Source: Bradyrhizobium altum (GTDB taxonomy: Bacteria; Pseudomonadota; Alphaproteobacteria; Rhizobiales; Xanthobacteraceae). From it: a stretch of 42,852 nt of DNA. The notes below the pieces were generated by a model. The model was not told the origin of the DNA and did not search any database. It saw nothing but the letters and a program-made list of their open reading frames with translations. How positions within the stretch are numbered: the first letter of the stretch is position 1; the number at the start of each line of letters is the position of its first letter. A program made the position numbers and the translations under genes. The DNA lies in contig NZ_JACMYP010000041.1 in NCBI RefSeq assembly GCF_020889705.1, forward strand, positions 1 to 42,852, written 5' to 3'. Positions 26,241-34,868 of the stretch are shown in pieces.

Positions 26241-27680
26241 TCAATCCGCCGAGAAGCCGAACGGGACGCTCGAGGTTCTGAAATCGTCGGGAAGAATCTC
26301 GCGTCCGATCGGAGGCGCCGACCGCGCTGCGCATCGCGGGCGATGGCAGACCCGGCAGGCGACGCCGATCGGGGTCGGCTCATCCGCGTTCGGCCCCTGT
26401 CCGTCGCGCGTGTAGATCAGCTGGCTCGCATGCTCGGCGGCGCAGCCGATCGCGATCGCCCGCTCGACGCGGATGGCGCCGAACGCGCCGCCGCCGGCGG
26501 TCACGGTGCGGGCGATCGAGAAGAACCGCTGTCCATCGGGCAATTCCAGCCATTGCGTGACGATCTGGCGTGGCGTCTTGAAGATATCGTGGACCGACCA
26601 TAGCGGACACGCGCCGCCGTGCTTGGCAAACGGGAAGCCGGCACCATCGAGCAGCTTGGAAATGTTGCCGGCCGGATCGACGCGGATCAGGAAGAATGGG
26701 ACCTTCTCGAGGCCTGGCCGCTGCAGGGTCGTGACGCGGTGCGCGATCTGCTCGAAGCTGGTGCCGAATTGGCGCGCCAGCGCCTCGAGATCGTATCGAC
26801 GCGTCTCAACTGCTTTGGCAAACACGGAATACGGCATGATGAGCGCGGCCGCTGCATAGGCCGCGAGTGCCCGGCGGGCCAGCAACTCGGCGCTCTTGCT
26901 GGTGAACTTGCCGTCTTCCACCGCCGCGCCGATTTCGCCTTCCAGTTCCAGATAGGCGAGTTGCTTGGCCAGCTGGAAATTAAGGCCTGCGGTATCGAGC
27001 GAGTCCTCGAGCAGCAATTGCCTGCGATGGAGGTCCAGTCGCCTGACCGAACCGAGCATGACGTTCGGCGGCAGGTAGCGGACCTGGAGCTTGTGACGCT
27101 CGCGAAGCCGCTCGATAAATCCGGCTGGTCCGGCCGGTTCATGGACGAGCCGCTCGGCGGCATCGTCGAGGTTGGCGAAATTGTTGCGGCGCGCGGCGAG
27201 AAATCGCCTGACCTCGGCAACGGGATCGTTGGCGTCAAAGTTCTCCTGCCCCGGGTGGGACCCGCCACCCACCAGGTCCGGCGCCCGTCGCTCGGCCAGC
27301 GCCAGTTGCTCTTCGCGATAGGCGGTGTAGAGGCGAAGGAACGCTTCGGTCATTCCGGGATAGCTGACAGCGAGGTCGCTAACCTCGAGCGCGGGGATGT
27401 CGATGTCGGCAAACATCGGCTCCTTCAAAACCGACTGCATGCGCGCGGTGTGATCCGCGCCGCCGTCGCCGGCGAGATCGGCTAGATCGATCTTGTAGGT
27501 CCGGGCCAGGCGAAGCAGCATATCCGCCGTCACCGGCCGCTGATTGCGTTCCAGCAGCGCGACATAGGGGGCGGAGATTTCGAGATCGGCCGCCATGTCC
27601 GCCTGGGTCAGCCCGAGATCACGCCGCAGCCGCCGCAGCCGCGGGCCCATGAAAACGGAACGGGCGCTTGAGGTTACCAT
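26241..27680 (-). CDS. ScfR/RamB-type short-chain fatty acid/acetate regulator
   Basis: 479 residues. The N-terminal XRE helix-turn-helix is at about 13-65 (GLTQADMAADLEISAPYVAL). The central IrrE/ImmA-like domain at about 180-260 lacks the zinc HExxH motif (LNFQLAKQLAYLE), as usual in this family. The C-terminal ScfRs domain ends in a cysteine cluster VACRVCHRPRCAARSAPP. RamB and relatives control acetate and glyoxylate-cycle genes, and this gene is divergent from isocitrate lyase, a classic pairing. A perfect palindrome begins 15 nt upstream of its start, so it probably represses itself and modulates aceA. Binding is inferred. Confidence 0.9.
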   Translation of the reverse strand: MVTSSARSVFMGPRLRRLRRDLGLTQADMAADLEISAPYVALLERNQRPVTADMLLRLARTYKIDLADLAGDGGADHTARMQSVLKEPMFADIDIPALEVSDLAVSYPGMTEAFLRLYTAYREEQLALAERRAPDLVGGGSHPGQENFDANDPVAEVRRFLAARRNNFANLDDAAERLVHEPAGPAGFIERLRERHKLQVRYLPPNVMLGSVRRLDLHRRQLLLEDSLDTAGLNFQLAKQLAYLELEGEIGAAVEDGKFTSKSAELLARRALAAYAAAALIMPYSVFAKAVETRRYDLEALARQFGTSFEQIAHRVTTLQRPGLEKVPFFLIRVDPAGNISKLLDGAGFPFAKHGGACPLWSVHDIFKTPRQIVTQWLELPDGQRFFSIARTVTAGGGAFGAIRVERAIAIGCAAEHASQLIYTRDGQGPNADEPTPIGVACRVCHRPRCAARSAPPIGREILPDDFRTSSVPFGFSAD

Positions 27681-27694
27681 CGCCTAATCCATCG

Positions 27695-27713
27695 GTTGTA
27701 AGATTCTTACAAC
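27695..27713. promoter_or_regulatory. Perfect 19-bp palindrome, probable ScfR/RamB operator
   Basis: GTTGTAAGATTCTTACAAC is perfectly symmetric about its central T. It lies 15-33 nt upstream of the ScfR/RamB-like start and 112 nt before the isocitrate lyase start. A partial copy sharing TTGTAAG follows at 27727-27744, offset by 32 bp (about three helical turns). Confidence 0.7.
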
Positions 27714-27726
27714 AATACATCTGTTT

Positions 27727-27744
27727 CTTGTAAGTTATGACAAG
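27727..27744. promoter_or_regulatory. Secondary half-conserved operator in the aceA promoter region
   Basis: CTTGTAAGTTATGACAAG has 5-bp inverted arms (CTTGT/ACAAG) and repeats the TTGTAAG half of the perfect palindrome at 27695-27713. It is a candidate second site for the same regulator, on the isocitrate lyase side. Confidence 0.5.
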
Positions 27745-27824
27745 TTTTCCGCGCCAGGTCTAGCTCCCGGCGAGGCTGGCCTTACAAAGAGACCAGTTAT
27801 TTCGTCACCGAAGGGATCACGGAC

Positions 27825-29453
27825 ATGAACTTCCAACCGCGCGGGATCAGCATCCAGGGGCCGGCTTCGTATCAGAGCGAGCTTGAGGCGGCCGAAGCGC
27901 TCCTCAAGACCAAGGACACCTGGAACGGCGTCACCGCCGAGGCCGTGGCGCGCATGCGCCTGCAGAACCGCTTCAAGACCGGTCTGGATGTCGCCCGTTA
28001 CACGGCTGCGCTGATGCGCGCCGACATGGCCGCCTATGACGCCGACAGCACCAAGTACACCCAGTCGCTCGGCTGTTGGCACGGCTTCATCGCCCAGCAG
28101 AAGCTGATCTCGGTCAAGAAGCACTTCGGCACTACCGATCGCCGTTACCTCTATCTGTCCGGCTGGATGATTGCGGCGCTGCGCTCCGAGTTCGGACCGC
28201 TGCCCGACCAGTCGATGCACGAGAAGACCTCGGTGCCGGCGCTGATCGAAGAGCTCTACACCTTCCTGCGCCAGGCGGATTCCCGTGAGCTCAACGACAT
28301 CTTCCGCGCGCTCGATGCGGCCCGCAAGGAAGGCGACAAGGCCAAGGAAAAGGCGCTGATCGAGAAGATCGACAATTTCCAGACCCATGTCGTGCCCGTC
28401 ATCGCCGACATCGACGCCGGCTTCGGTAATGCCGAGGCGACCTACCTGCTCGCCAAGAAGATGATCGAGGCGGGTGCCTGCGCCCTGCAGATCGAGAATC
28501 AGGTCTCCGACGAGAAGCAGTGCGGCCACCAGGACGGCAAGGTCACCGTGCCGCACGAGGTGTTCATCGCGAAGATCCGCGCTTGCCGCCATGCATTCCT
28601 CGAGCTCGGCGTCGAAGACGGCATCATCGTGACCCGTACCGACTCGCTTGGTGCCGGCCTGACGCAGCAGATCGCCGTGAGCCACAAGCCCGGCGACCTC
28701 GGCGACCAGTACAACAGCTTCCTCGATTGCGAGGAAGTGACGGCTGCCAATGCGCGCAACGGCGACGTCATCCTCAACCAGAACGGCAAGATGATGCGTC
28801 CGAAGCGTCTGCCCAGCAATCTCTACCAGTTCCGTCCCGGCACCGGTGCGGATCGCTGCGTGCTCGACTGCATCACCTCCCTGCAGAACGGCGCCGACCT
28901 GTTGTGGATCGAGACCGAGAAGCCGCACATCGAGCAGATCGCCAGCATGGTCGATCGCATCCGCAAGGTCATTCCGAACGCGAAGCTCGCCTACAACAAC
29001 TCGCCGTCGTTCAACTGGACGCTCAACTTCCGTTGGCAGGTCTACGACGCGATGAAGGAAGCCGGCCAGGACGTCAGCAAGTACAACCGCGCCGAGCTGA
29101 TGAAGGTGGAATACGACGGCACGCCGCTGGCGATCGAAGCCGACGAGCGTATCCGTACCTTCCAGGCGGATTCGGCCAAGCGCGCCGGCATCTTCCACCA
29201 CCTGATCACGCTGCCGACCTATCACACGGCTGCGCTGTCGACCGACAATCTCGCGAAGGAGTATTTCGGCGACCAGGGCATGCTCGGTTACGTCAAGAAC
29301 GTGCAGCGTGCGGAGATCCGTCAGGGCATCGCCTGTGCGAAGCATCAGAACATGGCGGGATCCGACATCGGCGACGATCACAAGGAGTACTTCGCGGGTG
29401 AGGCCGCCCTCAAGGCGGGCGGCGCGCACAACACGATGAACCAGTTCGGCTGA
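27825..29453 (+). CDS. aceA: Isocitrate lyase
   Basis: Splits isocitrate to glyoxylate and succinate, the entry to the glyoxylate cycle needed for growth on acetate, fatty acids and other C2 sources. 542 residues, the long class (about 530-550) rather than the ~430-residue E. coli type. The active-site motif is KQCGH with catalytic Cys233, in the form SDEKQCGHQDGKVTVPH typical of the long class. Mg-binding DIDAGFGN and substrate-contacting YNNSPSFNW are present. ATG 27825 follows GAAGGGAT. It is divergent from the ScfR/RamB-like regulator. Acetate made from acetaldehyde by the upstream deo locus would be one use for it (inference). Confidence 0.95.
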   Translation: MNFQPRGISIQGPASYQSELEAAEALLKTKDTWNGVTAEAVARMRLQNRFKTGLDVARYTAALMRADMAAYDADSTKYTQSLGCWHGFIAQQKLISVKKHFGTTDRRYLYLSGWMIAALRSEFGPLPDQSMHEKTSVPALIEELYTFLRQADSRELNDIFRALDAARKEGDKAKEKALIEKIDNFQTHVVPVIADIDAGFGNAEATYLLAKKMIEAGACALQIENQVSDEKQCGHQDGKVTVPHEVFIAKIRACRHAFLELGVEDGIIVTRTDSLGAGLTQQIAVSHKPGDLGDQYNSFLDCEEVTAANARNGDVILNQNGKMMRPKRLPSNLYQFRPGTGADRCVLDCITSLQNGADLLWIETEKPHIEQIASMVDRIRKVIPNAKLAYNNSPSFNWTLNFRWQVYDAMKEAGQDVSKYNRAELMKVEYDGTPLAIEADERIRTFQADSAKRAGIFHHLITLPTYHTAALSTDNLAKEYFGDQGMLGYVKNVQRAEIRQGIACAKHQNMAGSDIGDDHKEYFAGEAALKAGGAHNTMNQFG

Positions 29454-29484
29454 TCGATCGAACAGGTCATTTAGACATCGGCTG

Positions 29485-29517
29485 GACAGGCGGGATTGCG
29501 AGGCAGTCCCGCCTGTC
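29485..29517. terminator. Terminator-like hairpin after aceA
   Basis: GACAGGCGGGA (29485-29495) pairs with TCCCGCCTGTC (29507-29517), an 11-bp perfect stem with an 11-nt loop, 32 nt after the aceA stop. There is no clear U-run. It probably ends or protects the aceA transcript. Confidence 0.55.
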
Positions 29518-29529
29518 TGCTCGTTTGGC

Positions 29530-29569
29530 GGGGCGATTTCGACCACGGTGACGCGGTCGAGATCGCCCC
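29530..29569. terminator. Second strong hairpin after aceA
   Basis: GGGGCGATTTCGACC (29530-29544) pairs with GGTCGAGATCGCCCC (29555-29569), a 15-bp stem with one G-U pair and a 10-nt loop, 13 nt after the first hairpin. Together they form a tandem terminator or 3'-end barrier. Confidence 0.5.
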
Positions 29570-29678
29570 GTAGCGTTTGCAAGACCGTTCCTGTCAGGGC
29601 CACGCCCGCTTGTCGAGGTTCCCTCACTCCACGCCAGCGTGGTATTGCGTCGCTGCGATCCTGAGGGCATGCCACGCG

Positions 29679-30206
29679 ATGACTATCGGGCACTACGCAT
29701 CCGCCGTCACCAGCTCCGCCGTGATGGAGCTGCTCAGGCCGTTCGATCCCCGCATCGTCGGAACGCTGCCGCTCGGCCTCGCCGTGCCGGGTAGCGACAT
29801 CGATATCGTCTGCCACGCGCTGGACCCGAACGCTTTCGCGGACATCGTTTGGACCCACTACCGATCGGCCGATGATTTCGTGCTGTACCGATGGGTCACG
29901 GGAACGCGGCCGGCAATTGCCCGCTTTGTGTGGGATGGCTGGCCGTTCGAACTGTTCGGTGACCTGCGTCCGGTCGATCAGCAGCAGGGCTGGGTCCATT
30001 TCGAGGTCGAGCGGCGGCTGCTCGCGCTTGATGACGGACGGCTGCGGCGAGCCGTCGGCAAGTTGCGGGCAGATGGCCTCAAGACCGAGCCTGCGTTCGC
30101 CGCCGTGCTCGGGATATCGGGCGATCCCTATCGCGGGTTGCTCGAACTCGCTGCCGAAACGGACGCCGCGTTGCGCGGCCGGCTCGCGGCGTGCGGTCTC
30201 GGCTGA
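29679..30206 (+). CDS. DUF4269-like nucleotidyltransferase-fold protein
   Basis: 175 residues. The segment GTLPLGLAVPGSDIDIVC resembles the G[ST]...DxD core of nucleotidyltransferase-fold proteins and matches the layout of the DUF4269 family, whose members have this fold but no established biochemical role. The rest (GWPFELFGDLRPVDQQQGW, FEVERRLL, GLKTEPAFAAVLGISGDPY) is consistent with the family. ATG 29679 gives the expected length. The nearest purine-rich site GAGGG is rather far (about 11 nt). The gene is isolated and converges with the PepSY gene at 9 nt. No operon partner indicates function. Confidence 0.75.
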   Translation: MTIGHYASAVTSSAVMELLRPFDPRIVGTLPLGLAVPGSDIDIVCHALDPNAFADIVWTHYRSADDFVLYRWVTGTRPAIARFVWDGWPFELFGDLRPVDQQQGWVHFEVERRLLALDDGRLRRAVGKLRADGLKTEPAFAAVLGISGDPYRGLLELAAETDAALRGRLAACGLG

Positions 30207-30215
30207 TTGCGAGGT

Positions 30216-31430
30216 TCATTCACCCGGAACGAGGTGCCCCATCGGCTGTCGCGCGAGGCGCCGGTGCTTGCGACGCGACAGATAGAGCAGCAGGCCGGTC
30301 ACGGCGAACAGCGGCATCATGGCGGCGGCCAGCATGAAGGCGAGCTTGCCGGGCCAACCCAGGATCGCGCCGCGGTGGATGTCGAGCACGCCGACGAGGA
30401 CGCGCTCGCCAAACGTCTTGTCCGCGTAGCGATCCGACGAGATGACGCGGCCGGTGACGGCGTCAACCCGGAATTCGTCGCGCACGCTTTCGAGCGACGA
30501 ATCTCGCGGCCATGACCGCACGCGTACCGCCGTGCCCGCGCCGGCCGGCAGGGTCAGCAGGACCCGCCCGTAATCGTTGTTCTCCTGCTGCAGGAACGTG
30601 GTCCAGACCCGATCGAAGGCGAGCGGCTTTGCTTCGGCCTTCGCTTCGATTTTGGCTTCGCCCTTGCCCGCGGCGGCCGCCGCGCCGCGTGGTGGCTTGG
30701 GCTGCATCGCCGCATCCGTGGCCTGCGGCCGCGCCAGGAGCCAGTTGGCGCCGGCTTCGTACCACTCGAACGAGTACCACAGGCCGGTCAGCGTCATCAC
30801 CAGATAGACCGGCAGCACCCAGGTGCCGATCACGGCGTGCAGCGAGCGGTGCAGGCCGCGCCCGCGCAGGCCCAGATTTGGCTTCAGCCACATCTTCACG
30901 CTGCGTGCGCGATGCGGCCAGCGCAGCACGAGGCCGGTGATCAGCATCACGATCAGGCAGATCGCGGCTGACCCGGTGATCTTGCGGCCTATGCCGTTGC
31001 CGTCCCCCGGTAACAGCAACCAGCGATGCAGCTTGCGGACGGTGGCGAAGAAGTCCTCGCCGCGCGGCGAGCCGAGCACGTGGCCGTCATAGGGGTCGAC
31101 ATAGACCGAGGACGGCCGCGCGCCGCCTTCGCTGCGGGCGAAGCGGATGCGTGCGGCCGCTGACGGGTCGCTCGCCATCGTCACGGCGGAGGCCCGGCCG
31201 AAGTCGCCGGCCGACTGCAGCCGTGCGACCAGTTCATCCGGTGTCAGCCGCCGCGTCGCACTGGCATCGACGCGCATGATGTGGCTGTTCAGGCTGGCCT
31301 CGATCTCGTCTTCGAACGCCATTGTCGCGCCGGTGATGCCGACTACCGCCCACAGCAGTGCCAGAGCGAGGCCGGCGAGGGAGTGGACCTGCAGCAGCGC
31401 GGCCTTGATCGGGCGGCGGATATCATTCAT
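30216..31430 (-). CDS. PepSY-associated membrane protein, probable siderophore-iron reductase
   Basis: 404-residue inner-membrane protein with four membrane segments: VHSLAGLALALLWAVVGITG, AAICLIVMLITGLVLRW, VIGTWVLPVYLVMTLTGLW and LAFMLAAAMMPLFAVTGLLLYL. Periplasmic loops have the PepSY pattern (SVYVDPYDGHVLG). Paired histidines (HSLAG, KLHRWLLL, HRSLHAVIG, DIHRG) could bind heme. Members next to TonB-dependent siderophore receptors are thought to reduce ferric iron or ferric siderophore. A low-complexity Ala/Lys-rich insert (GKGEAKIEAKAEAKPL) is an oddity of the long loop. It is the third gene of the operon and overlaps the binding-protein gene by 8 nt. Confidence 0.87.
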   Translation of the reverse strand: MNDIRRPIKAALLQVHSLAGLALALLWAVVGITGATMAFEDEIEASLNSHIMRVDASATRRLTPDELVARLQSAGDFGRASAVTMASDPSAAARIRFARSEGGARPSSVYVDPYDGHVLGSPRGEDFFATVRKLHRWLLLPGDGNGIGRKITGSAAICLIVMLITGLVLRWPHRARSVKMWLKPNLGLRGRGLHRSLHAVIGTWVLPVYLVMTLTGLWYSFEWYEAGANWLLARPQATDAAMQPKPPRGAAAAAGKGEAKIEAKAEAKPLAFDRVWTTFLQQENNDYGRVLLTLPAGAGTAVRVRSWPRDSSLESVRDEFRVDAVTGRVISSDRYADKTFGERVLVGVLDIHRGAILGWPGKLAFMLAAAMMPLFAVTGLLLYLSRRKHRRLARQPMGHLVPGE

Positions 31431-32448
31431 TGAATCCGGCCTTTCGGATCAGTGCGATTGCGGCCGCTTGCTGCGCGGCGATCTCGTCGATGGGGAGAGC
31501 ATCGGCAGCGAACGATCCGATTCCCTCCACAATCGGGGCCCGCTTTGCGGTCGCAAGCACGGGGTATTCCAGCTCGGCGGTGGAGAAGATCGTCTGGGCC
31601 TCGGGTGTGACGAGGAATTCGAGGAAGGCGCGTGCCGCGGCCGGATGCGGTGCGTGCCGGGCGATCGCCGCGCCGGTCAGGTTGACGTGACTGCCGCCGC
31701 CCGCGAACACAGTCGGCACCGCCTTCACGGCTTCCGCCCATCCGCGCCAGTCATTGCCTTCGCGGCCGTCGCGGAGCTGCGCGAGCGCGACCGTGTTGCC
31801 GATCCCGATGTCGCAGCGTCCTTCCGCGATCTCGCGGATCACGTCGTTGTCCTTGCCGTTCGGCTTGTGGACGAGATTGGCCTTCAGCCCGGCGAGCCAG
31901 CTCTCCGTTGCATCTGTTCCGTGATGCGCAAGATAGGCCGTGATCAGCGCGACATTGTTCTGGTGCAGCGCCGGCCGCATGCACAATTTGCCGCGCCATT
32001 TGGGATCAGCGAGCTCGTCATAGGTGATCGCCGCGAGCGGGTTGTCCTTGCTTGCGAACACCACACGCGGACGGATGGCGAGCGCGATCCACTGGCCGTT
32101 GCTACCGCGCAGGTTCGCGGGCACCACCTGCGCAAGCGCCGGCGATGCCAGTGCCTGCGTCAGCCCGCGCGCGGCAAGCTGGGTCGTCTTGTCGAGACCG
32201 ATGGTGAGCAGGACATCGGCAGGTGAACTGTCGCCCTCGGATGTCAGTCGCTTGACCAGGCTGTCCTCGACAAAGACGGTCTTGACCTTGGTGCCGGTCG
32301 CTGCCGTGAAGGCCGCGACGACAGGCTCGACCAGATTGGCTTCGCGGGTCGAATAAAGCGTCAACTCGTCGGCCCGCACCGGGGTGCAGGCGTACGCGAG
32401 CGCGGCCAGAGCAGCCAGCAGTCCGATCGCTGTCCGTGCCGTGGCCAT
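31423..32448 (-). CDS. Periplasmic Fe(3+)-type ABC substrate-binding protein with altered ligand site
   Basis: 341 residues of the FutA/FbpA/AfuA family. The signal peptide ends at VRA (about residue 26); the mature N-terminus DELTLYSTREANLVEPV keeps the family Tyr. Family landmarks follow: LTIGLDKTTQLAARGLTQ, DELADPKWRGKLCMR and GGGSHVNLTGAAIARHAPHP. The region that normally reads GNTYYxG, with the two iron-binding tyrosines, reads GNTVALAQL here (Val220, Ala221), and the usual IYNQS stretch reads HQNNVA. Classical Fe(3+) binding is therefore doubtful; a chelated or different ligand is more likely (inference). It lies between the TonB receptor and the PepSY protein in one operon. No permease or ATPase partner is in the window. 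Confidence 0.85.
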   Translation of the reverse strand: MATARTAIGLLAALAALAYACTPVRADELTLYSTREANLVEPVVAAFTAATGTKVKTVFVEDSLVKRLTSEGDSSPADVLLTIGLDKTTQLAARGLTQALASPALAQVVPANLRGSNGQWIALAIRPRVVFASKDNPLAAITYDELADPKWRGKLCMRPALHQNNVALITAYLAHHGTDATESWLAGLKANLVHKPNGKDNDVIREIAEGRCDIGIGNTVALAQLRDGREGNDWRGWAEAVKAVPTVFAGGGSHVNLTGAAIARHAPHPAAARAFLEFLVTPEAQTIFSTAELEYPVLATAKRAPIVEGIGSFAADALPIDEIAAQQAAAIALIRKAGFNE

Positions 32449-32449
32449 G

Positions 32450-34789
32450 CTAGAATTTCACCGTCGCCGAAAGCGAGAAGCGCCGCGCGTCGCCCATCGC
32501 CACGGCCAGATTGCTGACGGCCGAGGGATAGTAGACGGTATCGAACAGGTTCTTGACGTTGAACTGATAGACCACCGGGAACGTCTGGACCTTGGTCTCG
32601 TAGGTCGCAAAGACATCCGCGACGGTGTAGGCGGGCAGCACGAAGCTGTTCGTGGCGTCGCCGGGCCGGTCGCCGACATAGCGTGCGCCGCCGCCGAGAC
32701 GCAGCCGGCCGGGCAGGGTGGTGCCGAAATCATAGACCAGATAGAGCGAAGCGGTCTTGAGCGCGACGTTCTGCAGCGCCTTGCCGGCGAGCGTCGGATC
32801 ATCGGTGACGCGCGCATCGGTATAGCCATAGCTGCCGATCATGCTCCAATTGTCGGCTAGCCTGCCGGTGACGTCGAGTTCGACGCCGCGCGAGCGAACC
32901 TTGCCGGCGGTGCGGTACTCGACAATGCTGGTCGCAGGGTTGAGCTGCGAGACCAGCACGTTCTTCTTGTCGATATCGTAAAGCGCAAGCGTGCCGGAGA
33001 TCCGCTTGTTGAAGTCGAACTTGACGCCGGTCTCCCACTCGGTTCCCTCTTCCGGGGCGATGTTGGAGCCGATCACGACGCCACCGGTGAGCGGCGCAAT
33101 GGTCGAGGTCGGCTTCAGCGACTGGGTGTAGCTCGCATAGAGCGAGACCTCGTCGGTGAGCTTGAGGATCGCGCCGCCGAGCGGCAGCGCCTTGTCCTGC
33201 GAGACGTTGGTGTTGGTGATGAAGGGCCGTCCCTTGCCCGCGATCTGGTCGTATTCCATGTAGCGCACGCCGCCGACCAGCGCGAAGCGCTCGGTTAGGT
33301 GCAGCGTGTCCTGGAAGAACAGCGACCACTGGCCAAGCTTGTCGGTCTGGGCGCTGTCGGCGGCGGACACCGTGGTGCCCGGCGTGATCAACCCATAGAC
33401 CGGATTATAGAAGTTGAAGCTCGGCGTTGCCTGCCGGATCAGGTTGTCGCGGTAGATCGTGCGGTACTGGCTGTCGCCGCCGAACAGCACCTCGTGGCGG
33501 AAACCGCCGAGCCAGACATTGCCCTGCAGGTAGGAGGTGCCGTAGCTCGCATTGCTGAGCGAGCCCTGCGTGCCGTCATTGCTGCGGGTCTCGGCGCCGG
33601 TCTTGGTATTGATGCCGGTGATGCGGAGCTGGTTCGCGCTGAACGTCTCGGTGTTGTAGCTGTAGGCCGCGAACAGCTTCCAGTCCTGGTTCAGCCGGTG
33701 CTCGACCGAGGCCTGCATCAGGTCCGAGGTGCCCCACACGTTGTTGAAGGGCTCGTCGAGCCGGCGCGCCGCCGGGATCGCCAGCGGCGCCTTGGTCACG
33801 GGATCGAATGCGGTGCCGCGGTCGAACGGCGTGATGAACTCGCGGTGCTCGTAGTTGAGCTGGACGGTGGTGTTCTCGCCGTACCAGGCCAGCGACGGTG
33901 CGACCAGCATCTCGCGGTGGCGTCCGAAATTGCGCCAATAGTCCTCGCTCACGCCATAGCCGATGAAGCGGTAGGCGAGGCCGCCATTGCCGATCGGGCC
34001 GGTGATGTCGATGGTACCGTCGGCGCCGTTTTTGTTGTTGGCGAAGGTCGAGCCGAGCAGGGTGACCGAGCCATGTTGATAGAGTTCGGGGCGCTTGCTG
34101 ATCGTATTGACGATGCCGCCGGGATCCATGATGCCGTAGAGCAGCGACGCCGGGCCTTTCAGCACTTCGACGCTTTCCACCGCCGCGTCGAGGCTGCGGC
34201 CCTGCACCAGCGGCATGCCGTTGCGCATGATCGAGCCGTCGCGGTTGTCGCCGAAGCCGCGGCGCATCACCGCATCCTGGGTGCCGGCCAGCGTGTTGCC
34301 CTGGGTGACGCCGCTGACATTGGCGAGCGCGTCGTCGAGATTGCGCGGCAGCTGATCCTTCAGCACCTGTTCCGGCACGACGTTGACCGTCTGCGCGGTG
34401 TCGAGCGGCGAGGCGCCGCTGCGCAAGGTGGTTGAGCTCGGCATCGCGCGATAGTGCAGCTTGGCTTCGTTCGACACGGCGGCGGCAGCTGCCGCGCGCT
34501 CCGATGGGGGCGGGGGCGTCGGCTGGGCATTCCGGCTGCGCTGCCGTGCCGCGGCGGCCGACTGCGTTCGCTGTGCCGACCGCGCCGAACTGACTGCGGG
34601 CTTGCGCTTCTGCGTCGGTTGGTCGACCGTGACCGGCGGCAAGGGGACGCTCGATTGGGCGCTTGCCGGCGTCACCGCCGAGGAGACGTCGGCGAGCAGG
34701 AATGCTGCACCGATCAGCAGGCGGGTGCGGCCTTTGTCGGCGGCATTTCGACGGTCGCCGACAATCCGGCGATCAGCATTCACAGGCAC
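32450..34789 (-). CDS. TonB-dependent siderophore receptor
   Basis: 779-residue outer-membrane receptor. An N-terminal signal region (LLIGAAFLLADVSSAVTPASA) is followed by a Pro/Ala/Arg-rich linker to about residue 105. The plug domain follows (PLDTAQTVNVVPEQVLKDQ, ANVSGVTQGN, VESVEVLKGPASLLYG, DPGGIVNTISKRP), then the 22-strand barrel ending in MGDARRFSLSATVKF with the terminal Phe. The sequence pattern is that of FhuA/FoxA-like ferric-siderophore receptors. It starts at GTG 34789 with GGAAG upstream; the next GTG is two codons on. It is the first gene of the iron operon. Tandem Irr-like boxes lie about 80-118 nt upstream, so iron-dependent control is expected. Confidence 0.92.
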   Translation of the reverse strand: MPVNADRRIVGDRRNAADKGRTRLLIGAAFLLADVSSAVTPASAQSSVPLPPVTVDQPTQKRKPAVSSARSAQRTQSAAAARQRSRNAQPTPPPPSERAAAAAAVSNEAKLHYRAMPSSTTLRSGASPLDTAQTVNVVPEQVLKDQLPRNLDDALANVSGVTQGNTLAGTQDAVMRRGFGDNRDGSIMRNGMPLVQGRSLDAAVESVEVLKGPASLLYGIMDPGGIVNTISKRPELYQHGSVTLLGSTFANNKNGADGTIDITGPIGNGGLAYRFIGYGVSEDYWRNFGRHREMLVAPSLAWYGENTTVQLNYEHREFITPFDRGTAFDPVTKAPLAIPAARRLDEPFNNVWGTSDLMQASVEHRLNQDWKLFAAYSYNTETFSANQLRITGINTKTGAETRSNDGTQGSLSNASYGTSYLQGNVWLGGFRHEVLFGGDSQYRTIYRDNLIRQATPSFNFYNPVYGLITPGTTVSAADSAQTDKLGQWSLFFQDTLHLTERFALVGGVRYMEYDQIAGKGRPFITNTNVSQDKALPLGGAILKLTDEVSLYASYTQSLKPTSTIAPLTGGVVIGSNIAPEEGTEWETGVKFDFNKRISGTLALYDIDKKNVLVSQLNPATSIVEYRTAGKVRSRGVELDVTGRLADNWSMIGSYGYTDARVTDDPTLAGKALQNVALKTASLYLVYDFGTTLPGRLRLGGGARYVGDRPGDATNSFVLPAYTVADVFATYETKVQTFPVVYQFNVKNLFDTVYYPSAVSNLAVAMGDARRFSLSATVKF

Positions 34790-34868
34790 TCTTGCACTTC
34801 CGATTCACGCAAACTTATTCACGCCGCGCCTCTAGCAGTCGGCGCGCGCGAAAAGAACCGGAGCAGAC

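Noticed and set aside
27735..29999. Long open minus-strand frame (754 codons) opposite aceA
   Set aside because: It is antisense to a clear isocitrate lyase, arginine/histidine/aspartate-rich in the manner of GC-rich shadow frames, and has no recognisable domain.
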